Positions 1 through 9,948 of a DNA stretch of 64,000 nt are shown here, one piece after another. A model generated the notes under the pieces. It did no database searches and had not been told where the DNA came from. It saw only the letters and a program-made list of their open reading frames with translations. Each line of letters begins with the position of its first letter. Position 1 is the stretch's first letter. A program made the position numbers and the translations under genes. This DNA comes from Salvia splendens (lineage: Eukaryota > Streptophyta > Magnoliopsida > Lamiales > Lamiaceae): positions 3,250,062-3,314,061 of the forward strand of contig NC_056051.1 of assembly GCF_004379255.2 (NCBI RefSeq). Direction: 5' to 3'.

Positions 1-2732
1 GAATAAGCAGGTCGACGAGATGCTCTAATCGACCTGCCACCTCTTCTCTGAGCCCGGGAAGCCCTAGCACCTCGGCGGCGAAGAGTCTCTTCACGAAGCA
101 TTTGCCGATCTTGCTCACTCATAACCACAGCTCCTCTGCGAACTTCAGTCCGTCCTCGACTTGACGTCTCCGGTTGTCCCTGAGTTCGTTGCTGACTTGG
201 AGTAGGGTTTTGAGCAAGTGAATCAGAGGTTTGAGCTGGAGTACTAGCATCTGTTGGCGGGAAATGCCGGAGGAATCTCTCAATTGAGGGACGCCGGGCA
301 AGAACTATGTCGTACCGAGAGGCCCAGCGCCGCAATGATGTCACGACTTGTTGGCAAGCCGAGCTCTCCAGCGCATTGTTCCTCCGGAGTACATTATATT
401 CCTCCCACAGTTCGTCAACTCGACTCTGAACATCTGATATGGTCATTCCCCCGCGCACACGGATGTAATCCTCGTACGCAGTCCTCTCAGCAATGGTCGT
501 ATTCAGCTCGGCCTCCAGATCATTCTTATCGGACTCTAAGTCCTTATTATCGGCATCCAGCTTCACTAAACGAGCCAGAAGCTCGTCATTCTTCGTCTGA
601 TCGGCTATAGCTCTTTTCTCAGCTTCGTCTAAAGCCGAAGAGTACAGCCGTTTCCAGTGAAGTATCTCCATCTCCTTGAGTACAAAGCAGCTATATTAGT
701 TCGGCAGCTGTACCGAGCAGATAGTAAAATACAACAGGAATAAAGGCGAGTACGAAAAGCTATACGAAGACAAATGTAGAGAATTTTTCATTCACAAGGA
801 AAATTTTTTACACTAAGAGGGCTTCAAGGCCACCGTACAAGGAAGAAACTAGACTAAGAGAAGGGAGACGAAATCATACTCCGCCAGCTTCGTCTCCGGC
901 TCCTTGGTCTGGTTCAGCTTCTTTCTCCTGAGCGACCTCAGCCTCGGCCTCGCATCCTACCGGCCTCGCCTCCGCCTCCTGATCGGCTTCCTTCTCCGGA
1001 TGCCCGGCCCGCTCGACTTCGGCCTCCCGCTCCAGCGGCTCGGCCTCACCCTCTCCGTTGTAAGTCGAAGCGGGTGAAACGGGTCCCACGGAGGCAAAGA
1101 TAGCCTCCAGGTTCTCGTCCCGATCAGCTCGACAACTCCGGACTCGGTCTGCAGAAAGCAGGACTGAGGATGAAGCGAGCTCCTCAAGGAGCGGCAGATT
1201 CTGAAGCCGAGCTGCTATCTCTCGGCTGTACAGAGGCAGCACGACGTCGGCCCCCTGCTCGCCCTTATCGGCAATTAGCCTTACCAGACTACCGACAAAG
1301 GCCGAGAACTGGCTGCTCAAAAAGAGTTTCTCCGTGTAAACACGGAGAGCCTCCCCTTGGGCAACCACGGCAGCAGCATCCCTCCGTTTCGTCTGCTCTC
1401 GCTGGATGACGAGCTGGTTTTTGGCAAACTGAGCTTCATCCTGGGCCGAAATCCTAGCAGCTCTGGCCTTCTCAAAGTTAGCCTCAGCCTGTTCGGCCCG
1501 ATGACAAGCAGCCGCCAACTTCCTCTGCATCTCAGCATAGTCATTGGACGCTTTGGAGAGTTCGACGACGACTAGCTTGGAGAGCATATCGTTCCTCTGA
1601 AAATGGATAAAGAAAAAAGTCAACAAAGGGGCCACAAAAAATACAGGAAAAAAGCAAGGCCAGAAAATCAAGAAGAGAATTCACCTCGGCGAAGTCCGTG
1701 GGCCATAAAAACGGCTCACAGATATGTTCCGAAGGAGGCGCCAAGACCACGTCTTTCTCTGGCGCTCTCGGGGGCTTCTGGGCCTTCCCCCTCCCCTTTG
1801 CCGAAGTCGATTCCGGCTTCTTCGGATCCGAAGAGGTTTTTTGCCTTTTCGGAGTCCTCTCGGCATCAGACGCCGAGCTGGTGGTTTTCGGCCTCTCCGG
1901 CTCCTTGGACTCCGAAGATTTTCGGGTAGCCTTGTTCAGCATGTACACTGCCAAAAAGCAAGAAAGCAAGGTTAGTTTTCTTCGTTAAAGCAGTAGAGCA
2001 TAAAGATAAAGAGAAATCCTCACCCTCGGCCTCTTCGTCCGAAGACGAGATGTCGAACACGACGTCGCCCTTGACGAGCTCAGACTCCGTGTATCGTTTC
2101 CTAACTATGGGAATCTTGTTGAGCTCGCCATCGAGCTCGGCCAATGGTTCTAACCGAGGATGAGGAATCACGGACTTCGGCCCTCTCCATGGGAAGCCCG
2201 GAGCCGCTGTCCTATTATAAAAAAAGAAGCGGTTTTGCCATTTCGGCCACTTGGTTTTGCAGAATGCCCTAAAAGACTGTAAGGGGATCAAGTAAAACCA
2301 AGATCCCTTCCTTTTAAATTGGAAAAAATTAAGGATTGCCGGCAGAGACAGATCCTTATCTAGCCTACGGAGTTCGGCAGCAAAAGCCGACAAGTGCCTC
2401 CAAGAATTCGGAGTCACCTGACCTAAAGGGAGTTGAAAAAAATCAAGAAGCTCTACAAAAGGTGGGGGAAGAGGGAAACGAAGCCCGCATTCTAAGCAGG
2501 CTTCGTAAACGGTGGCATAACCCTTCGGCGGGTCGTAAGCCCTATGATCATCGTCGGGAACCACCGCCTTCCCCCCGGGAAGAATATATTTTTCGTGTAG
2601 AGATATCACGGTGTCCTTACTCAAGACGCTGTGAAAGTATTCTACAGTCTTCTCTCCGGACTCTTTCCGGCTAGAAGACCCCTTGCCCCCTTTCCTACCG
2701 CTACCTAACTCGGAAGAAGAAGAAGAAGACAT
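1..2732 (-). CDS. Spliced antisense ORF of the LTR retrotransposon (PF04195-like N-terminus plus coiled coil), 3' end outside window
   Basis: I do not assign a biochemical function. The minus-strand exons I infer are 2732-2024, 1947-1685, 1596-880 and 674 to beyond position 1. Every junction has GT-AG ends and the phases join without a stop. The first ATG used (2732) is followed by a Ser run (MSSSSSSELG). Exon 1 carries motifs such as GYATVYEACLECGLRFPLPP and VTPNSWRHL, which match the plant 'putative gypsy type transposon/Transposase_28' domain. Exon 2 is basic and Lys/Ser/Pro-rich. Exon 3 is an Ala/Glu/Lys coiled coil ending in an acidic Glu/Ala tract. Exon 4 continues as a coiled coil (ELLARLVKLDADNKDLES) and is still open at base 1. 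A TATA-like ATAAATACC on the minus strand near 2870-2862 could drive it. Proteins of this type have been reported as antisense ORFs in Tat-type elements. Confidence 0.68.
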
Positions 2733-3060
2733 GGTTCTTACTCTTTGCAAAATCTGAAGAAATTCTGAAGAAATTCTTGAAAGCGGAAGGAAATTTTTAC
2801 GCAAAGGAGATAGAGTGCAGAAGAAGCAGTCGCAAAAGTGCTCCAATGATGAAGAAGGGAGGTATTTATCAGATTCGGCGAAGATTTCAAAATCGTCGCA
2901 CCGTTTCGAATCCCACCTTTTCAGGATTCAACGGCCGGATTTTACTGTCGCATTTAATGCAGTCACGTGCACGGCACGTCCCCTGACGTCAGCCTCCCCC
3001 GTACCTTTATCCAGAATGCCGAAGTGACTCGCTTCGCCGACGTGATTCACTTCGTCTTTC

Positions 3061-3071
3061 GGGGGGGGTAG
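3061..3071 (+). other. Polypurine tract of the first retrotransposon
   Basis: Eight G residues followed by TAG immediately precede the LTR start TGATGG. This is the expected position of the plus-strand primer and it orients the element on the plus strand. Confidence 0.7.
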
Positions 3072-3662
3072 TGATGGGGTACGGACTAAACAAGCCCAAC
3101 AGCAGTGACGGCCCATCAGCCCAAAGCCCAAGGAAGAGTATGAGTTCGGCATTACCAAAGAGTTCGGCCTCAGCCTACAGCTCGGTAAAAGCCAACCAAT
3201 CAAGCTCTGCTCTTAGGTCGGCATCAAGCTCTACTCTCAGATCGGCAACCAAAGCAGTTCGGTCTCAGTTTTCGACCGAACAAGGAGTTAGTGGACCCAT
3301 ACAGGATTTCCACAACTTCCAACATACCCACTACCACGTGGTGTCAACTCAGGCCACGATCGTAGGCCATGACCTACACGACATCCACGACTTAGTGGTG
3401 ATGCAAGCCACGATCTTAGTTCATTGTATAAATAGAACTTAGATCAGATAGAAAAGGGTTAAGCTCTCTAGAGATAAAACATCATATAGCAAGTCTGTGT
3501 TGTAAGCTGTAATCCCAGATCAAGCAATACAATCTTGCCCTCCCTTCTTTCCGTGGATGTAGATTTACTTCAGTAAATCGAACCACGTAAATCTCCGTGT
3601 CGTGATCTGCATTTTCATTCTCTACCAGCATTTACAAACATCGGAAATTCGCCGATTCATCA
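3072..3662 (+). repeat. 3' LTR of the first retrotransposon (591 bp)
   Basis: It begins TGATG and ends CATCA, a perfect 5-bp terminal inverted repeat. A TATA box (TATAAATAG, 3428-3436) divides a ~355-bp U3 from R/U5, consistent with plus-strand transcription. The reading frame at 3071-3442 is incidental U3 sequence. Confidence 0.75.
3428..3436 (+). promoter_or_regulatory. TATA box in the 3' LTR
   Basis: TATAAATAG lies 357 bp into the LTR, with the putative transcription start about 30 bp downstream. Confidence 0.6.
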
Positions 3663-3838
3663 GTAACTTTATAAGTTTAGTATCCTCAATTCGTATAATA
3701 ATGTTTTAATTTTAACCAGTTCCCATATGACAAAATATTACCCTAATCAGGGGCGGACCTACATATAAATGGGGTAGGGCTTTAGCTCCTAATGAATCTA
3801 ATTTTTTTTTAAATTTTCTATTATAAAGTTTCAAAATG

Positions 3839-6823
3839 TGTAACAACCCGAACTTTCGTACCTTATTATTATTATTAGCCAAAAGATAAATTATAAATAA
3901 TCATTGCTTCGTTCTCAAACGAATATTTCAAATACAACTAAAACAAGAGAGAGAGAAAAAAAAAATATAAAACCAAATAAAAATTTATAATGTCTGGCAC
4001 TATTATACAAATTTATAAAATCCCTATCTAGTACAATTAGGGAAAAGTTCACGCAGCCCGTTCAACGGTCGTGCTCGTACTCCAAGAAAGTCTGGTACAT
4101 CATCAGGGAAGACTATGAATGTTATTTGTTTTCCTACACCAAATTAAATGAATAAGTAAACAAGTACTCAAATAATTAAATTAATAAGCAAATAAAATAA
4201 AATTAAAAGGGAGAGGGCGGATCCTAGAGGATCAACCTTATCGGATACATTAAATGTGCATTAATGAACCTTATCATATACAATATTAAATGTGAACCTT
4301 ATCATATACAACATTAAATGTGCATTAATGGATTTGCAGTAGAAATTGACAAAATATTTGCAACATACGCCACTTGCAATCTTTTATGTATAGATACATT
4401 TATGCAAATCACTTTCTTTCACCATAAGACATCACCATCGGATGTCATAATTTTTCCCTTCACAAAACCCCCCCCACACAAACATTTTACTCCACATCAA
4501 TCTCCCAACAAAGCTGAAGCAAGAGGAGGAAGCAAATTCGGCAGCTCTTTTTCACAATCACTTTCACCACCCACATCACAAGCGAGCTTTCCAAAGTTTC
4601 CACATAAAATAGAGGAAGGAGAGTTGCAGATAATTGTAGGATCAAGTTCCCCAATCCAACAACACTTCTTCGTCCCCACATCAAAAAGGTAACCACAAGC
4701 CTCCTTTCATTTTCTTTATGCATATACATCCATTTACAGTAGGAATGAAAGTGGAAACACACATGCTAGGCACCACCATACCACATATTACATCTAAGAC
4801 TCTCAATAACACAACAAATGCTCCAAATTTCACCAAAACTTACAAGTAGCAAGCTAAAACCAAGTTTTTCCCCAAACTGTTGAACAATAGAACTAACAAA
4901 GGACAGCTAGTAATACTTATCTTAGAAGATGAATCTGCCGGACTTCCGGCAGATTGCTTCGGCGCTCCGTCGTCAACGATGGCAGCCCACGCTCCAAAAA
5001 CGCATCCTTGCTTTCTTTCCATGAATCTAGAAATCTTGGAATGAAATTAACAAAGTCTATTATCACAAAGGTATTTAAAACCTAAATAAATAAAAAAAAG
5101 GGGAGGGGATGAAGAAACCGATCACCTACCTGTCGGAAACGGCGTCGGCCGCCGGAGATGAGGGTCTCGACGGCGACGGCGCTGGAAGGGAGGGGAGGGC
5201 TGGTGGATACAATCCCCGCCGAGCTGAAACCTCGGCAAGAGCCGAGCATGGTCCCCGCCGAGCTGAAACCTCGGCAAGAGCCGAGCATGGTCCCCGCCGA
5301 GCTGAAACCTCGGCAAGAGCCGAGCATGGTCCCCGCCGAGCTGAAACCTCGGCCAGGGCCGAGCATGGTCCCAGCCGAGCTACAACTTCGGCATGAGCCG
5401 AGCAGGGAGTAGGAAACGACTCCGGCAGACCTACAGCCTCGGAAAGAGCCGGTCGAGGAGCAGAGTGTAGCAAGGGAGGAAGTATCCATTGCGAAGACAG
5501 GGCCGGCGAGGAACGTGAAGCCTCCGAGCCGATTCGGCGACCTTGGGGCTGTAATGCATATTGATTTGAGGTCCATTCCGAAATTAAATTATTCCGGGCC
5601 TAAGAATGAAATGGTTAAGTAAGCTAAAATAAATAGTTGTGACCCAAATTGTTTTTTTTTTTTTTTAGGAGTAATTAGTAAAGTATAGAATATCAAATTT
5701 TTGGTTGGAATCTAACTAGCAAACGAAGTGGAAGTAAATAATGCAAGATTTGGAAATTTCGAATAATAATAATAATAATAATAATGTTAATAATAAAGTT
5801 AAACCTTGAGATTTTATTTCTCATTTAATCAGATTAGTTTAAAACTGAATTAGTATTTATTTTTTTTTTTTTCCTACTGTGTTGTTTCAAAAGGTTATCT
5901 CCGCAAGTAAGGTCGGAGTAAGAGATTCAAGTAAGGAAAATAAGCGATCAAGGTGAGCTTCCTTATACTTAAAATACAAATCGTATTCTATGAAAACACG
6001 AGCACATGTTCGTGGATGTTTTAAAGATATTGTCTTGCCATAAATGTTTTGTGTATGATGCCTATCTGTTTGGCTAAGGCCAAGTGAATTATGAATGATG
6101 ATATAAGTCGAATTCGGGTCCCAGTGAGGGTGGTGTCCCCGCTCGGACTAGTGTACACAAGCTCCCTCTGTCATGTTGGGCAGAGCAGGTGACCGTGGAA
6201 GGTGGCCACCTTCCCGGCACATGTATGTAAGGTGATCGTGTGAGAACACCATCTCAACGGCACAATGTAATCAGATATGGCTAAGTACAGGAAAAAGGGC
6301 CCAATGTGAATATTTTTAGTAAGCTCGGGTCTTTTCAACAACACCCCGAGTGTTACTGTGATTATGGCTTGACAATATTTTCAAATGTATATGTGTAATT
6401 GTCGGCAATGTGTTCACTGAGTACTTTTGTACTCAGCCCTGCATATATTTCTAAATGTGCAGGTTGAGCAGCGAAGTGGTGGAGGAAGTGCTATTGAGAC
6501 AAGACATTTAATTCAGTCAGATTTTGACTCTCGGAGGTTCATGTCTTCATACATGGAACCGCGTTCAATTGTTTCCGTTGTGCATCTTAAAAGACTCAAG
6601 TCTATTTTGTTCAAAACTCTGATATTTTGAAATTTCTTTACAAACAATTACTCGAGTTTTCATGATCGAGTATCTTTTCTTCTGTGTATCAGCACTTGAT
6701 TAGTCATGTCTCGCAGCCAATGCTTGATATTATTTCCCCCCCCCCTTTCTTCCCCGCTTCTTTAATCCTCCCCTAGTCGCGATCAACCGTGTTTTCTATC
6801 CTTAGCTAACTGCGGTCGTGACA
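3839..6823 (+). repeat. 5' LTR (2985 bp)
   Basis: It starts TGTAACAACCCG and ends GTCGTGACA. It contains a short ORF-like stretch at 4318-4692, a 39-bp GC-rich minisatellite (about 5219-5402), a (AAT)n tract and two T homopolymers. I found no base substitution relative to the 3' LTR in the lines I compared. The 8-bp length difference is fully explained by T15/T23, T13/T14 and C10/C9 tracts. Confidence 0.93.
5219..5402. repeat. 39-bp minisatellite in the 5' LTR
   Basis: About 4.5 copies of a 39-bp unit with core GAGCTGAAACCTCGGC and AAGAGCCGAGCATGGTCC. The later copies carry point changes. Each unit holds the self-complementary words CCGAG and CTCGG. Because 39 is divisible by 3, several frames on both strands stay open as 13-residue repeats. 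I treat these as incidental, not as genes. Confidence 0.85.
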
Positions 6824-6826
6824 GAG

Positions 6827-6838
6827 TGGTATCAGAGC
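6827..6838 (+). other. Primer binding site (tRNA-Met type)
   Basis: TGGTATCAGAGC lies 3 nt after the 5' LTR. It is the classic complement of the initiator tRNA-Met 3' end and confirms element polarity. Confidence 0.88.
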
Positions 6839-9373
6839 ATTCTTTCTCACTCTGAACCCGAGAGTCTTCTTTGAAAATCTTTGGTCTAGCCTTGTTCCAC
6901 TAGACTGTTTAATCGATAAAAATGCTCTTAGCACTCCCACCAATCGCGCTCAATGTGGAAAAAAAATAGGTAACTTGTTCTTTTTCAAAAGAAAGTCAAG
7001 AAGTTTGAAAGTTTGAAATGGAGAAATAACTCATGGAGTTAATTTGAGTGAACAAATGAAAATATTAAGTTCAAAGAAAGAGTTGATGTTTCTTGATTGA
7101 GTAACGTGCTTAAAGAAAGAGTTAATATGTCTTTTCTTGGCTAAAGACTGTGAATGCATGAATAAAAGAAGTAACTTTCCTAAATGGAAAAAGGTACTGA
7201 AATATGAAAGTATAAAGTATACGAGTCTGATACCAATTGTTGAAATAATGTCTCTTTTTGAGTTTGTGAAATGGTACCTCTTTTTTTTGAGTTAGTAATT
7301 GAATCATGTTGCTAGTATGGGGAAATCAAAATTTCCAAAGAACATAGAATACTTAGATATGCATTCCTTCTAGAACACGATATGAACTCGAACTTAGAAG
7401 TACAGTATGAACATTTATCGCTTTCCCGAGCGACGAAAAGAAAATGACGCTATAAGGAAGAAACTTCGTCATGAGAAAATCAATCCAATATAGAACAAAA
7501 CGATGTTTCTAGAAAGATGGTAGGGGTGAGATGCCATTTTCTACGTCACAATGACATGAATAATCTAGGTTAACCTTTGTCTTTCTTGACAATCCAATCA
7601 CTCCAAAGGATCATTCCTTTGATCCAACTAAGCGATGTACATATACATAGCAAGAGAATATGATTACAATGTAAACAAAGCACCTAGGTCTATAATATAA
7701 GTAAACAGAAACGATGTGTTACGAGGTTGAGCGTTATGACGAACCGAGAGTACCAAAGAGCCATAATCCCCACATATGGTCATCTGACGTGATCGTAAGG
7801 TGAATGTAGCTTGTGACCAAAGTTTTCCATAACTTATTTATTATTCTCTATAAAGAGTTAAATAAGGGAGTATCACCATCGTAGTTAACCAGGAAGATTC
7901 ATCAACAACGCTTACTTGGGTTCCATGAATTCCAATTTCTCGAATCCCCCTGATCAAAATACTTTTGTTGAATTAAGACCTTAAATGACTTCCTTTGCAA
8001 GGTAACGTGTCATTATCTTTCATCTTCTATGTCAAGGTTGTGTATCACTTCCAGTTCTGAGCTTGCACCCTCATGTTTTCTGATAACCTCCAGTGAATAC
8101 AATCCTTCTTTACTCATTCTGTATAAAAGCAATACTTTGACTCCCCGAATTCTTGCCAACAAACTCTTATACTCGGAGCTGCTTTATTTATACCCTTCAG
8201 AATGAACATGTTTCCCTAAACAATTGTCTTTTCAATGATGTATCCCTCAAAGGTCATTAGTGGACCTTTTTGTTTTCAAAAGTGCTTCTTGACAAGCTCT
8301 TTATTTTATATGAGTAGTTCCCTCTTATTAATTCCACTACAATTATTCTATCATGCTTCGAGCTCTTCAGCAACTCCAGGTCTAAAGCAATTTGCTCTGC
8401 TCTGATTGTTTTATCTCTACTAGTTAACTTTCTTGATTTGGTTATAAACTTTGTAAATTCATTAACCTGATATAGTATCACGATTTTGTTGACCCAAAGG
8501 GGTAGTTCCTTGTTATTCTTCTTTCTCAAATACACTTGAGACCAATCATTTTCAGTCTTACTATATTGGAGCAGCCATCTGGTAAGACCTTATTAAACCT
8601 TTTAAATTAACCCTTTGTGTTTTCAGATATACTTATTGACAAGCTCTTTGTTTTACCTGAATACTCTCATCTTATGAATTCAAATATGACTGTTGTCTCT
8701 TGATTTGAGCTTTTCTGCAAGCTCCATGTTAAAGCTGGCACATTGCTTCTCTCTTGGCTAGTTTCCTCTTGTTGCCCCCTTTATTAGTCAGTTTCCCTGA
8801 ACTGCTTACAAACTCTAAAAAATTTCGTCGATATGATCTTCTATCACAGTGTTGTTGAGCAAATTGCAATTGTTTGTTTTCCTATTCTTTTCAAATCCGT
8901 TTGTAACCAATCATCTCAGATCTTCCTGTTATCATCTAGGGATACTTGAAACTTTTCTACTTCACTGTTCGTTTTGATTATATTATTGGCAACCTATTAT
9001 TAACATCTACATTCTATTCATCGTACCCTCACTTTCGCAATTTATTCCATCTGGCAAGCTCTTCCCACAATAAAATTTCCAAGCTCTATGGGTATAGCTC
9101 AAGCCCTTTGAATTTGTATTTTTTTATGGGAGTGAGCATAATGAGCCCAATTGAGCCTAGTCTTTGCACTTCATGAAAACCTTTGTTGCAAGCTACTGGT
9201 GAGAGTTTGTGGTGAACCAAACACCCACGTAATTGAAATAATTATAATTGTTTTGTTTTCATGGCTACCTTGGAGCCTACACAAAGCAAGAACAATTCAA
9301 ATATTTCTCTTGGGATCCCAAATTCAGTTCCTATAAAAGTTAAAACTGTTAGACCACCTCTAAATTTCCTAGC
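6839..9373. other. Noncoding interior of the chromovirus derivative
   Basis: About 2.5 kb of AT-rich sequence has replaced gag and most of pol. I recognise no protein domain on either strand. It holds an antisense primer-site-like word near 7228 and a diverged direct duplication (8265-8580 and 8610-8935). The short frames at 7122-7307 and 8257-8535 have no recognisable motifs. Confidence 0.55.
8265..8935. repeat. Diverged direct duplication (~340-bp period) in the element interior
   Basis: 8286-8580 and 8626-8935 share ordered blocks: GACAAGCTCTTT at each start, then related CT-rich text, then AACCAATCAT near each end. The copies are clearly diverged, so this duplication predates the recent LTR insertion. 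Confidence 0.6.
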
Positions 9374-9414
9374 GTGAGACAAATCCGGAGTCGGATCAAG
9401 GAAGCGCAAGACTG

Positions 9415-9448
<34 letters not shown>

Positions 9449-9913
9449 TACGCCTATGAGCGTCAAACCGAATTGAAATTTAACATCGGGAAGAAGGTCT
9501 TCTTGAAAGTATCCTCTTCCAAAGGAATAACCAGATTTGGACTCAAGGGAAAGCTGAAACCACGATTTATTGGACCCTATGGAATTCTGGAAGAAGTGGG
9601 CCCAGTAGCATATCGCTTGGCATTACCACCCAACTTTGGGAATGTACACACCGTATTCCACGTCTCCCAACTTTGAAGATACGTGTTCGACCCAAAACAT
9701 GTGATTCGTCATGAAGAAATCGCTTTAGAGCCTGACCTGAGTTACGAAGAAAAGCCGGTAAAAATACTAGATCGAAAGGCGCAGCAGCTTCGGAATAAGT
9801 CGATTACTACAGTGAAGGTTTTGTGGAAAAACCACGGACAAGAAGAAGCAACATGGGAGCTAGAAGAGAAAACGGAGGAAAAATATCTCGAGTTTTGCCT
9901 AGATACTTTCTAA
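9374..9913 (+). pseudogene. Integrase C-terminus plus chromodomain remnant, interrupted by one in-frame TGA
   Basis: Frame 9374-9676 ends with the integrase C-terminal region (FIGPYGILEEVGPVAYRLAL, then VHTVFHVSQL). After TGA (9674-9676) the same frame continues to 9913 with the chromodomain signature VKVLWKNHGQEEATWELE. The stop sits where CGA (Arg) is expected (LRRY), so a single C-to-T change explains it. An A29 run (9417-9445) lies inside the frame and is translated as nine Lys after Gln where relatives read QKSYA. This is an in-frame homopolymer expansion. In this family the chromodomain guides integration toward marked chromatin. The integrase catalytic core and everything upstream are missing. 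Confidence 0.88.
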
Positions 9914-9948
9914 ATTTCGGGACGAAATTTCTTTTAAGAGGGGTAGAA
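9912..9948 (+). other. Hairpin and polypurine tract before the 3' LTR
   Basis: The inverted repeat AAATTTCG/CGAAATTT is followed by AAGAGGGGTAGAA (9936-9948), immediately before the 3' LTR start. This arrangement is typical of Tekay/Del-type elements. Confidence 0.75.

Larger units (their letters stand above)
1..3662 (+). mobile_element. 3' portion of a Ty3/gypsy-like LTR retrotransposon (5' part outside window)
   Basis: A G-rich polypurine tract (3061-3071) lies directly before a TG...CA-bounded LTR (3072-3662). This places the 3' LTR here and gives the element plus-strand polarity. The sequence upstream holds no sense-strand gag or pol frame. It is instead occupied by a spliced antisense gene whose N-terminal domain resembles the 'putative gypsy type transposon' family (PF04195 type). 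Antisense genes between pol and the 3' LTR are known in plant Tat-lineage Ty3/gypsy elements such as Retand and Grande, so Tat affiliation is inferred. The 5' LTR and target-site duplication cannot be tested because the window begins inside the element. Confidence 0.72.

Noticed and set aside
4318..4692. A 124-aa frame present identically at 10428-10802
   Set aside because: Both copies lie inside LTRs. There is no recognisable domain, and identity reflects recent LTR duplication rather than selection on a protein.
5126..5473. Open frames across the LTR minisatellite (both strands)
   Set aside because: A 39-bp unit without stops keeps frames open by arithmetic; no independent coding evidence.
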